Part shown: piece by piece, positions 11,001 to 19,001 of the stretch
Layout of the letters: the number at the start of each line of letters is the position of its first letter
Position numbering within the stretch: position 1 is the stretch's first letter
From: Choristocarpus tenellus KU-1152
Taxonomy: Eukaryota; Phaeophyceae
NCBI GenBank assembly: GCA_964200185.2
Contig: CAXNAD020000249.1
Span: forward strand, 1 to 23,421
Length of the DNA: 23,421 bases
Reading direction: 5' to 3'
Program-made: the position numbers and the translations under genes
Notes under the pieces: model-generated
Told to the model about the DNA's origin: nothing
Databases searched by the model: none
What the model saw: the letters and a program-made list of their open reading frames with translations, nothing else

Positions 11001-11258
11001 TCCTTTAGGGTACCTACACTGATCTCTCCATGCTCACCCATCTTTTCCCTTTCGACCCACACATCCTTCCTTGTGAAGGCGATTGAACTGAAGACAAAGG
11101 GATCGGCTCAGGCTAATGCAGAGAAGAAGGCTAACATGCGAAAAAGACTTCTCAGTAAAGCAAAAGACAAGGCTGCCAAGAAAGCAAAAACAGAAGACAG
11201 CACCCACCCTCCTATACCTGCACCACAACCAATTGTTGACGCTTCTGATGAGTGGTAG
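138..11258 (+). CDS. CAP10-like glycosyltransferase family 90 protein, 5'-partial, 11 exons
   Basis: Exons: 138-316, 2050-2130, 3205-3286, 3611-3720, 5299-5441, 6439-6559, 7584-7662, 8311-8420, 9469-9574, 10327-10503, 11079-11258 (stop TAG 11256-11258). All junctions are GT-AG, phases agree, and the sum is 1368 bp, giving 455 visible residues. Motifs in order (visible numbering): FFINKRDYP in exon 1, RFADIPFPTSEDWE (87-100), CGWEDKQETAFFRGTATGGG across exons 4-5, ETNQRLALAW, KPLLDAAITGWNKRDKK across exons 5-6, KYLVYAEGHCAACRYGFMMR (239-258), GSVIIKV, WYFPLLRPWVDHVPVKEDLS in exon 8, and EEKIRWC across exons 8-9. This order is the GT90 (CAP10/POGLUT-like) fold: the FFRG block, then the donor-binding block before GSVIIK, then the PVK.DLSDL..KI.W block. 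GT90 enzymes transfer sugars (xylose, glucose) from nucleotide sugars, usually in the secretory pathway; the acceptor here is unknown. After residue 338 come Cys375, Cys381 and Cys384 and a Lys/Arg-rich tail (about 413-434), which are not standard GT90 parts. The N-terminus, and so any signal peptide, is outside the window. Family call is strong, substrate unknown. Confidence 0.82.
318..362. repeat. TATC then TG microsatellite next to a splice donor
   Basis: A run of TATC units followed directly by about 12 TG units, beginning within two bases of the GT donor at 317-318 of the first visible GT90 intron. Confidence 0.95.
753..794. repeat. 21-bp direct repeat, two copies
   Basis: Two adjacent copies of a 21-bp unit starting cagagtagtttcgtag (753-773 and 774-794), in the first visible GT90 intron. 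Confidence 0.9.
1608..1665. repeat. 29-bp direct repeat, two copies
   Basis: Two adjacent 29-bp units (1608-1636, 1637-1665) differing at one base, containing aactacattattgagatac. Same intron as the 21-bp repeat; this 1733-bp intron otherwise shows only AT-rich sequence. Confidence 0.9.
2467..2817. repeat. 11-bp minisatellite (TTATCATNNNN), about 32 units
   Basis: Tandem 11-bp units with fixed TTATCAT/TTATCAC and a variable four-base end (CTCC, ATTT, CCAT, GTCT). It lies in the GT90 intron 2131-3204. Because 11 is not a multiple of 3 it leaves long spurious open frames in all three forward frames. Confidence 0.95.
2850..2968. repeat. GAT/AAT trinucleotide-rich tract
   Basis: An imperfect run of GAT and AAT triplets 32 bp after the TTATCAT minisatellite. 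Its sequence is broadly complementary to that array. Confidence 0.93.
3370..3415. repeat. TG-rich compound microsatellite
   Basis: Three units of about 14 bp made of TG dinucleotides interrupted by CC, in the GT90 intron 3287-3610, ending in a T run. Confidence 0.9.
3747..3790. repeat. TA/TG microsatellite
   Basis: A short TA stretch, about 11 TG units, then another TA stretch, beginning 27 bp after the donor of the GT90 intron 3721-5298. Confidence 0.9.
4700..4888 (+). repeat. Dispersed repeat, copy A
   Basis: This segment is clearly similar to 23234-23421 in the same orientation. Shared exact blocks include atgaaaaggtgtgtccg and ttgacacttcctaacaaac, plus taaaatgtatac and gtccatttgg. It lies in the GT90 intron 3721-5298. 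It has no terminal inverted repeats or coding capacity I can recognise, so its class is unknown. Confidence 0.88.
5031..5086. repeat. TA then GT microsatellite
   Basis: A short TATATA run, an 11-bp spacer, then about 17 GT units (5052-5086), in the GT90 intron 3721-5298. Confidence 0.95.
5576..5763. repeat. 43-44-bp repeat with an inverted partner
   Basis: Two and a half units of about 43-44 bp, each with tgtattaataatgttaat followed by tatctatgtatct. A perfect 15-bp inverted match joins attaataatgttaat (5671-5685) to its complement at 5749-5763 with a 63-bp loop. The right arm also contains tandem ATTAAC units. Confidence 0.85.
6062..6247. repeat. 13-bp minisatellite (TTTACTATTGTTG), about 14 units
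   Basis: Tandem 13-bp units alternating TTTACTATT and TTCACTATT with GTTG, ATTG or TTTG endings, in the GT90 intron 5442-6438. The period leaves spurious forward open frames in all three registers. Confidence 0.95.
6894..6921. repeat. AC dinucleotide microsatellite
   Basis: About 14 AC units in the GT90 intron 6560-7583. It has the opposite strand polarity to the gene's other dinucleotide tracts, which are GT on the coding strand. Confidence 0.95.
7708..7937. repeat. 46-bp minisatellite, five units
   Basis: Five direct 46-bp units start at 7708, 7754, 7800, 7846 and 7892 and are nearly identical. Each contains ccattttgttgacatgctaa and ends in ttgctatacta. There are no spacers between units. 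It begins 46 bp after the donor of the GT90 intron 7663-8310. Confidence 0.97.
8501..8524. repeat. Short GGGTGT repeat
   Basis: Four near-perfect hexanucleotide units in the GT90 intron 8421-9468. This intron is otherwise unremarkable. Confidence 0.8.
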
Positions 11259-12855
11259 AAACCATTTTCTTGACTTCTTGACTGATTTGCCCATGAGGCC
11301 TTGGCTACTTGTGAATGCTAGGAGAGTATTAAGGAAATCACTTCACATCTCTGCTGTGCAGCGGACTGTAGATCAAACATCTTGCCGAAATATGGGTGTG
11401 CGGCATGGGCGTTTGAGCTTTGGCTTTTGCTTTTTTTCACATGATGGTGGACAAGTTTTACCTCCTACTCGGAATAGATACCCATTTCGCAGTTCCAATC
11501 TCACTTCGAAGTACTCTCTTATGTCCCAAGACAGTTTTTGCTTCACTGTGATAACTGTAGAAAGGGTTGCTGCTTGAACATTTTGAAGTCAAGACTTTGT
11601 GTCACACTACTTAACTCAACTGTAGTATGCTGGCATCTTTGAAATGTAATTTTGAGGATGGAAATGTGCTCATTCTCAATATCCTGCTAATGTATGTCCT
11701 GGAGGTGCTTGCGCTGTATTCAGTTGTAGTGCAAGCTTATTTCTGGAGTTTGTACCATGACGCTGCATTTCATGCGACATCCAGAGGACATGTCTCTCAC
11801 AGTGCTATGTAGTATAGCGGTTCAATCACAACTTGGGCAGGACCAGGACCCATAGAAGTTCCCTACGAGCTGTGGTAAGTAACATCTTCTACCACTGACG
11901 ATGGTTGAAGTACTCCTTCAAGAGGAATGCCCTTCACATTGGGAGAAGAGTTCTTGCATGAGGTTTTCAACCTATGATGAAGTGGACAGTGAAAATAGGG
12001 GAAGTTATAGACAAATTAAAAATATATAGCAAAACTTCATATTGTTCAAAGCAGTACAAGAGCCAACTGGAAGGTATGTGAGATCTTGTGATCACTACAC
12101 TATTAATACAGACACTATTAAAATAACAATGTACGGAAATAGTGTGTCGCAAGAAGATGCGCATCAGTGTGCATCTGGTGCATTTGTTATACACGGAATA
12201 TATTCCAGCAGCGGCAAGTCAATTTCTTGCAAAAAAAATGCATCATTAGAGTGTAGGAGGTACAACAGTTTTTTTTCTGGGAAAACAGTTTCCTCCGAAT
12301 TTTTTTGGCAAGAATGAATGGAGGATAGAAATGTGAATTGGTTGAATCCCTGTGACGCCTTTCACTGGAAAACCTTTCTTAGTAATGTACATGTAGTACA
12401 CATACTTTTGAGTACAAAAGGTACATGTTACAATAGCCGCAAGGGCTCTAAAGTGGTACAGGAGTACGAACAGTATTTCAGCTTCAGAAAGTAGCCCACT
12501 ATGATGGTCATTGTTCCGATGCGTACATTTACTCTTTACCCCACTACAGTCCAGAGGCATGATCTTCAGAAGAATAGTGGCTAATAAGGCTAACAGGGAG
12601 GGGAACGATTTGCAGGGAAAATCTGAGAGGAAAGAAAGATACCTATGGTGTTACTGAGTGCATTAACAGGATAACACAAAAGTATTGAACAGAGGCTCGG
12701 CCTCTATATATAGACACACACATATATATACATCAGTCTTTCTCCAATCGGTGAGCCTGACATTGATTGGAAAAATAAGCATGCCAGTGACGAAGCTGAT
12801 CAGCATACCATCTTGCCAACCTCCAGTACCAATAGAGTTGGACTGAAGATCTACT
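11259..12855. other. Intergenic spacer between convergent genes
   Basis: The GT90 stop (11258) and the C78 protease stop (12856) face each other across this stretch, so it should hold both 3' UTRs and polyadenylation sites. Open frames such as 12042-12317 (+) and 12246-12560 (-) show no recognisable motif and no convincing splice context. A small hairpin lies at 12691-12705. I see no RNA gene or transposon. Confidence 0.6.
12691..12705. other. Small perfect hairpin in the protease gene's 3' region
   Basis: Arms agaggc (12691-12696) and gcctct (12700-12705) pair perfectly around a three-base loop, about 150 bp beyond the protease stop codon. TA-rich sequence follows on the + strand. A role in 3'-end formation is only a guess. 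Confidence 0.4.
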
Positions 12856-15800
12856 CTAAACTTGTACTTGAGTGGAGATTATATTTTTCCACTTTTCTGC
12901 CTCTGCAGCACTAAAGAGTCCTGGCCGTACAGCCACAACCTGGAACTGGCGCCTTCGCAGGGTGTGTACACCTCGCTTTAAGAACCTGCATCATCACAGG
13001 AAGGGCATGGCAATTCAGTTGGTCGGTAAGCGAAGGGAATTTTGGCAAAGGGAAGTCTGAGACACAGCATCTGTCTTGTAAGGCAGAAGAGGGACACTAA
13101 GTCCTTGCAATATAGGAACATTGATTTGAACATGAGGATACTTTCTCAACAAGATGACATGTCCAACCAAATTGAATTTCATCAATAATCGGCACTGGTT
13201 GGATAGAGCTGAAATACAAGCATATAAAGAGCCTACGGAAATGAGAATGTACAACTTGAGCAGCTCATAGTCAAAGCACGGACCTTGTAACATGTGTTGA
13301 TAGATACTTGTACTCAGCAGTATACTTAACCTGTGAATACTCACTGTTCAACCTGCCTACAGTAGCTCTAACTGCCCCACCCTTGTCACTACCACCCTAT
13401 AGCAGGGTATGACATATATAGCAAGTGCACCCTACCCTCTTCCACAGACTAATAACTGTACAACATTACTGTGAAGAGAGCCAAAAGGGGGACAAACACG
13501 CCTTACAACAGTTCAAACAATGTGTACTTCAGTGTACTCAATTACTGCAAACATTATAGCAGTACAGTTGGGAAAATAACATTGAGTTTTTGATTTATTA
13601 TGTATGGGAAAAGCGGTATCCAATTCCACAGTGTGACGTGCACTGTACCCAACACAACTTTTACCCCAAAAAAGGCTCATAGATTATGAACAAAGGATAG
13701 ACCATGCTTCCACAAGCTCAGCAAATGGAAAATGTGGAATTTTAACAAAGTCCAGCAGGTATATACATTACTTGTGTTTAGGTTATGTGTGCCTGGGGTA
13801 TGGAGGCAAAGTGTATCATGTGAATATGAAACACATAAAAGCAGAGCATACAATACAGTTCAATTGATAAGTCCAATCTCAAATCAAACCCCAACCTATA
13901 CTATATCTCACTCTGCCACTAAGGGTTCAACACTCTCCCAATTGATCCAAGATCCCTAGGAACCTAGAAATGTAGACCCTACAGCAACACTCCCCAACTC
14001 CCCATTTTATGAAGTTTGTCCTCTAGAGACAAGTCAAAGACCAGACACAGACTCCAGAGGTCATCCTCAACCACAACAATACCATGCCACGCACTGAGTT
14101 GCCTGCAGCAGAAGCAGGCTAAGGAGTATTCGCTAACTTCAGCACAACACTATGAGAGACGTTAATGTACATCACATGTGAGAGCATCCTCATTGCTCGG
14201 TAATTGAATGGAGAGTGTACAAGGCAATAATTTCACTCTCAAACTTCGTGGGTTCGAGCGCCCCCAATGCCAAACTCCTTTTAAGGGAAAACTGCTTACA
14301 AAGATTCAAAGTCCACGTGGAAAGCACTACCGGATGTACACCTGTACCACCCCACTTGTTGCTGTACCACAAAAACGCGGGAAACTCAATCAAACTGACA
14401 AGGCTTCATTGCAGAGTGACACCAAGGCATGCCATGCCCAAGACAAGATTTAAGGGGGGGGAGGGAGAATCGAGCGGCAAGATGGCCAAACCCAATGATC
14501 GAGAAGCAAGGCGTGAAGGGAGGTAACATAGTACAATTAGTCATAGTGCATTGTTACAGTAGATAGTTCAAGTAGTGCAGTGTGCAGTGCCTCTAAACAT
14601 ACATCGGTATAGTCCCTAGACACATAATATACTGAGAAATAATACTTTTATGAGCACGCGAGCTCACCTTGCCCAGCCCGTACCTCCATTCTGCAATGCA
14701 CTCTTGATTTCCTTCCCTCTGTGAGATGGGTCAAACACAAGCAGGGTATCCACTGCCTCTACCTTGCCCCCGCCCTTCATACCCCACCTTCGCTCCATGC
14801 CCACCACAGTTCTGGAGTGTCCATCATGCTGAAGGTACAATGGAGGAGGACTCCTTGCTTCCTTCTCATCGCTATCTCTACCCTCTCTGGCAAGTCCCAC
14901 TCCCGAACTTGGTACTGTTTCTCCAAAAGCAAAGGGTCGATTTGACAACTCTTTTCCTACCTCCCCTGCCCCCTTCCCTCCCTCTGATTCAGGAAGCACC
15001 CACAGTGTGCTGAAGTATTGCAAAACCCATGCTGCAACCGCTCCCCCACAGTCTCCACTTCCCACTTCAAAGTGCTTCCTGCCCCACTCACCCATTCCAT
15101 CCTCAATTACTCCAGAAGTCCCACCACCCATGGCCCTGTTGTGAGATTGTAGTGAAGGAAACAAGGCTTGTTGACTCGCATCTACTGCCTCAGGAGTCAA
15201 TTCAGAAGATGTGTACCAGCCTTCTGTGCCATCGTGAGTTTGAATTTTGTCACAAAGGCTCTCCCCTTCTCTGCTTGAACCCTCTCCACCTATAACCTCC
15301 GCCCTTCCCGCCTCTTCTCGTCTGTCAAAGGTCTCTTCTTTGTGAATTGGTAATTCATTCAGGCAGTCAGTCTTGAGAACAGATGAATCGCAAGAATGTG
15401 ACTTGCCTTCCTTTTCACCATGTCCTTTTCCTCCTTTCAGGAAAGGTAGAAGAGAACACTGTCGAGAATCCCTCCTAGTGTGATGCTCTTGCCCTTGAAC
15501 CCACCTCTGCCCCCCTCTTTGCTTTCTTGGTTGTCGTCTTTGGCCCTGGGTCCTGTCCTCAACTCCAAAGCTATCGTTGGGGGTGAAATCCTTGCTCTCA
15601 AAGTCCACCACCTCTGCCTTGACCCCAAAGGACCTGCTCGGCCAATGGAAGCAGGAGCAAGGGGGACCAGGGACTAATGAAACTCCCTCAAAGGGCAGGG
15701 GAGAGTGGGAGACCCCACTGCAGACAGCTCAAAGGTTGCCGCCCACAGCAGACTTGATCAACAATGGGGCAACACACACAGTAGGTCAACATTGCAGGCA

Positions 15801-18800
15801 GAGGTAGCACCATTCTTACGGATTGAAATCATAGGTGCAACAGTGAACACAAGCTATAGAGTGATGACATTCATATGTCCAGAGTTGGCAGGGGGGGAGG
15901 TAGTTTATGTGCAGAAGAATGTAAGAGGGAAAGAAGTCTGGACCAAGAATACAGACAGATGCGCCCTATTTTCTTGGGCTACTTCTTGAGCACTTGTACC
16001 TTCTAGAGTCCTACTAAAGTATGCAAATTATGAAAGTCAGGGTCACTAGACAATGCCCTACTTCTAATGGTAACCATTGTATACATATATATGTATATAG
16101 GTGTTGCACTATGACTAATAGTTAATTGTATTGTTTCCATTTGTGGCTTGCTTCTTACAGTGTCTTGTGTTCAGTCATACCCATCACTCATAACTCCACT
16201 TCCTCAACCGAATCTTATGCTGGACCATCAACGTATCACTCAGCAATGGAGGCCTTCCATCTCACTCTTGGCCCTACTATATACAGTATGGAATGGTGAG
16301 TAGAAAATAGACTGCGAGCAACCTACATTGCGCTTGAGGGCATGACAAACTTAGAGGAGTTTTTTGTGCGGATCTGGAATCCAGTCATCTCTAGTCCCCA
16401 CTCAAGATAACCATCTGTCTAAGGTGCTGAAGTGCCTTGTCTCATCTTCCCCGGTCTTGCCACGTGAAAGTGTTGATCCAACGCTGTTGTTTCTGACCTC
16501 ATCCCCAAAAAAATCTAGGCGACTTGCATCCAACCCTCTCTTGTATCCATAACAGTCCCCACCCCTTCACAGTTCTAGATCTCCACCCTCAGCCTCTCCT
16601 CTGCCTTTCACTCTATCTTCCTTCCAGGCTCCCCTGTAACCCTGGTCCCCACCTGAGAAGGGCAGCGCATTCAGTTGCACCAATCCACGTTTCACTCCCA
16701 ATGAGAGAGCCAACGCCTCCAAGCTGCTCACATCCTTCAGGATCGTATCCATTTGCCCATGCAAGCTCAATCCAAGCCTGGAGCAATGGCACACCAGGGA
16801 TGATACCACTACCCCCAAATAACACTCTTACAACCAGTTGAGAGGGGGGGGGGGGGGGGGGGGGGTTTGANNNNNNNNNNGCAGGTTCGCGTAGGGCTGC
16901 TGGCCCACTGCCCCCGTCGCCCACCCGTACAACATGGGGGGGGGGGGGGGGGGGGGGGGGGGGGATTTGATCGTCTATCTTGTATCACTTGATAGGTGGT
17001 GATGCTAATTTATGCGTGTTGTCATTGCAATCAAACAGCCAGATGCTGTTGCAATGAAATATTGAGTGCACCCATCCGAATTCTGCATCAATTCAAGGAG
17101 CTACCCGTCTGTTGCTCACTGGGCCGCCATGAAACCGCATTTGAGCACCTCAAGCTCTAAATCAACTCCAATTTTTTTTATCCACAGAACTTTGAAGGCA
17201 CAAATGCCAACCCCTCTGTCTCCCAGTCAAAACGCTTCCACTTGAGGCACAGGACCCTGACCCTTCACCTATATATATATAGTATAGCACGGAATGCACT
17301 TGGGGAAGAGAGAACATGGTGCAAAAGGGCCATAACACCTAACCCGCCACAAACTAGACTTCCCACCTGGCGTATTCTGGCACCTCCAGCAACGCTGAAC
17401 ACATCATCTGGATATTGCGGTAACCACAAGACCAACGAGACCCAGTCGCATCCCGCTGGCTAAAGTGTGAAACTGACGGCATGCAAAACACAACCTCAGG
17501 TGCTCTCAGCAGCAGCTCTCTGAACCCACCATGTTTCCCCCCCCCCTGACACTTCCTCCTATGCTGTTTCAAAAGACAACGGCGGAGGAGGGGAATGAGG
17601 CCAAGTGTGCAGGCACCAGTGTCGCCACCTGTCCAGGTTCTTTTGGCCAATTCCTCCAATGATGATGGGATAAGTGAAGAGGCGATATTGGCTGCAGCGG
17701 GGTGGGCAGGTGTTTCCATGCTTCCAGCTGGGAGGAAGGAGGGAGTTGAGAAAGAGGAGGGGGTATGGCCACAAGGTCAAAGTGACTTGTTTCGAGGTAG
17801 GAAGAAAACATTCAGGGATTGTCAGACACTTTGTTGTCATAAGATGGATTAGGTTTGAAAACTAACCAACCTGAACAAACAGCATAGAGATAAGGTGTTT
17901 TTCGAGGTTGGAGTCACGTAGTGTTACCATTTTCACCCACTCTCGAAGTTGATCACTACAGTGACTGTGACAGATGAGAACAGGAGAGAACGCCAAAGTT
18001 TCCGCAGTCCGCCTGAGACTATTTACAATGTGCTGTAATACTGAGTCATGCCACCCAGATGAGTCGTACTAGTTTGAAGGAAGGGCAAACAGCCTACCTG
18101 TCTGAACGTCCTCTAGCGCACAACGCAGTACACCTCCTAGACCCTGAGAGAGGGTAAAGCAATCTCCCTCCTCAATATCGACACTTTGTCCGACTTCAGA
18201 ACTTGGAAGGAGGGCATTATCACATGCCTGACAATGGGTAGTGCCGCTGGGGTTGACAAGGGTGCAGGTCGGACACGGTTGCTCGTCAGCCTTTAGGGTG
18301 CTGTCCCCACCTCTGTGCAGAATTGATCTTTGCCTAACTCCAGTGTTTTCCACCAGGGGTAGCCCACACATCTCACACTCTGCTGAATTTGAGCCAGTGC
18401 CCACAAAGGTACAGCGCGAACAGGAGGCGGTGGCAAAATATTTTGGTGGAGCACTACCGTCCGCCTCTGAAGGTTGATATTTGGGCAATCCAAGTATTCC
18501 CCCTTGCCCGGAAGTAGAAGTGACAATCTGACTCCAAGAGTGGCAAACACCGCTGCTATATCGTGGGTGATCGCAGGCAACACATTTTGAAGGAGCAAAC
18601 CGTTGGCCGTCCCTTGGACAATTTCGAAGAGTGCAGTTTGAACAAATCCATGTGTCCAATGATGGACCGGTGTTCCTATCCCTTGCGGCTAGAGGGGTAA
18701 AAGTCCCACAGGAGTCGCAAGACCTATCAGTCTCGTTTAAGTACGTGCATCTGACACAGGTCCATCGATTTGTATTACCTACCCGAGGTCTCTTCCTTCC

Positions 18801-19001
18801 ATTCCCGCACACTCTGCTCAACTTCGACGATGGGTCGAAGCAGAAATCAATTGCAACATCGTCCGCACTCTGGTTTTCAACGATATTGATTCTTGGAGGT
18901 GTGATAGAGAGATCGATTGTATCCTCAGTCGCCTTCTTACTGTTTGGGGTCATTTGCTGTGCACATTTCGAACGATCAGTATTGACTGAATTTGTCTTCA
19001 T
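12856..19001 (-). CDS. NZF zinc-finger / peptidase C78 (ZUP1/UFSP-like) cysteine protease, 5 exons
   Basis: Exons in transcript order: 19001-18098, 17727-17367, 16826-16653, 15633-14668, 12985-12856 (stop TAG at 12858-12856). Phases match at all four GT-AG introns; total 2535 bp, 844 aa. Exon 1 carries four RanBP2/NZF-like fingers: Cys82/85/95/98, Cys120/123/140/143, Cys194/197/209/212 and Cys243/246/257/260. Fingers 1 and 2 keep the leading Trp. RKRPR near residue 70 could be a nuclear signal. Exons 2-5 encode the C78 domain: LGLIPLLRR, SHFSQRDATGSRWSCGYRN with catalytic Cys402, IELAWANGYDPEGCEQLGG, ETWIGATECAALLR, VKAEVVDF, LYLQHDGHSRTVVGM with His752, LLVFDPS with Asp781, and the last strand RRRQFQVVAVRPGL. 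C78 enzymes cleave UFM1 (UFSP1/2) or K63-linked ubiquitin chains (ZUP1). The NZFs, a ubiquitin-binding class, favour a ubiquitin role, but this is inference. About 190 charged, Gly-rich residues separate VVDF (487-490) from WVLQYF (682-687), against about a dozen in human ZUP1. ATG 19001 gives an uninterrupted first exon; an upstream non-coding exon is possible. Confidence 0.85.
14188..14265 (+). repeat. tRNA-like (possibly tRNA-derived SINE) remnant
   Basis: Within the protease intron 12986-14667, ttgctcggtaattgaatgg resembles a tRNA D-arm/A box. It is followed by cactctcaaactt and then cgtgggttcgagcgcccc, resembling a T-arm/B box (GGTTCGAGC). The T stem does not pair fully and the anticodon arm is disturbed, so it is not a functional tRNA gene. 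A decayed tRNA or tRNA-derived SINE is possible. Confidence 0.3.
16844..16865. repeat. Poly-G run (22 G)
   Basis: An uninterrupted G run on the + strand, which is poly-C on the coding strand of the protease gene. It ends 17 bp upstream of the exon 3 acceptor and may act as its pyrimidine tract. The number of G may be unreliable. Confidence 0.9.
16871..16880. other. Assembly gap (10 N)
   Basis: Ten N between two poly-G runs, inside the protease intron 16827-17366. No exon is interrupted by it in my model, but the true gap size is unknown. Confidence 0.99.
16936..16964. repeat. Poly-G run (29 G)
   Basis: A second uninterrupted G run 55 bp after the gap. Both runs are followed by TTTGA-like sequence (gtttga before the gap, gatttga here), so one locus may have been represented twice by the assembly. 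Confidence 0.9.

Noticed and set aside
11116-11577. 153-codon + strand frame
   Set aside because: It overlaps the last GT90 exon in another frame. The frame ending at 11258 is the one that continues the spliced protein in phase.
14190-14265. Functional tRNA gene
   Set aside because: The T stem does not pair at its closing positions and no complete cloverleaf can be drawn.
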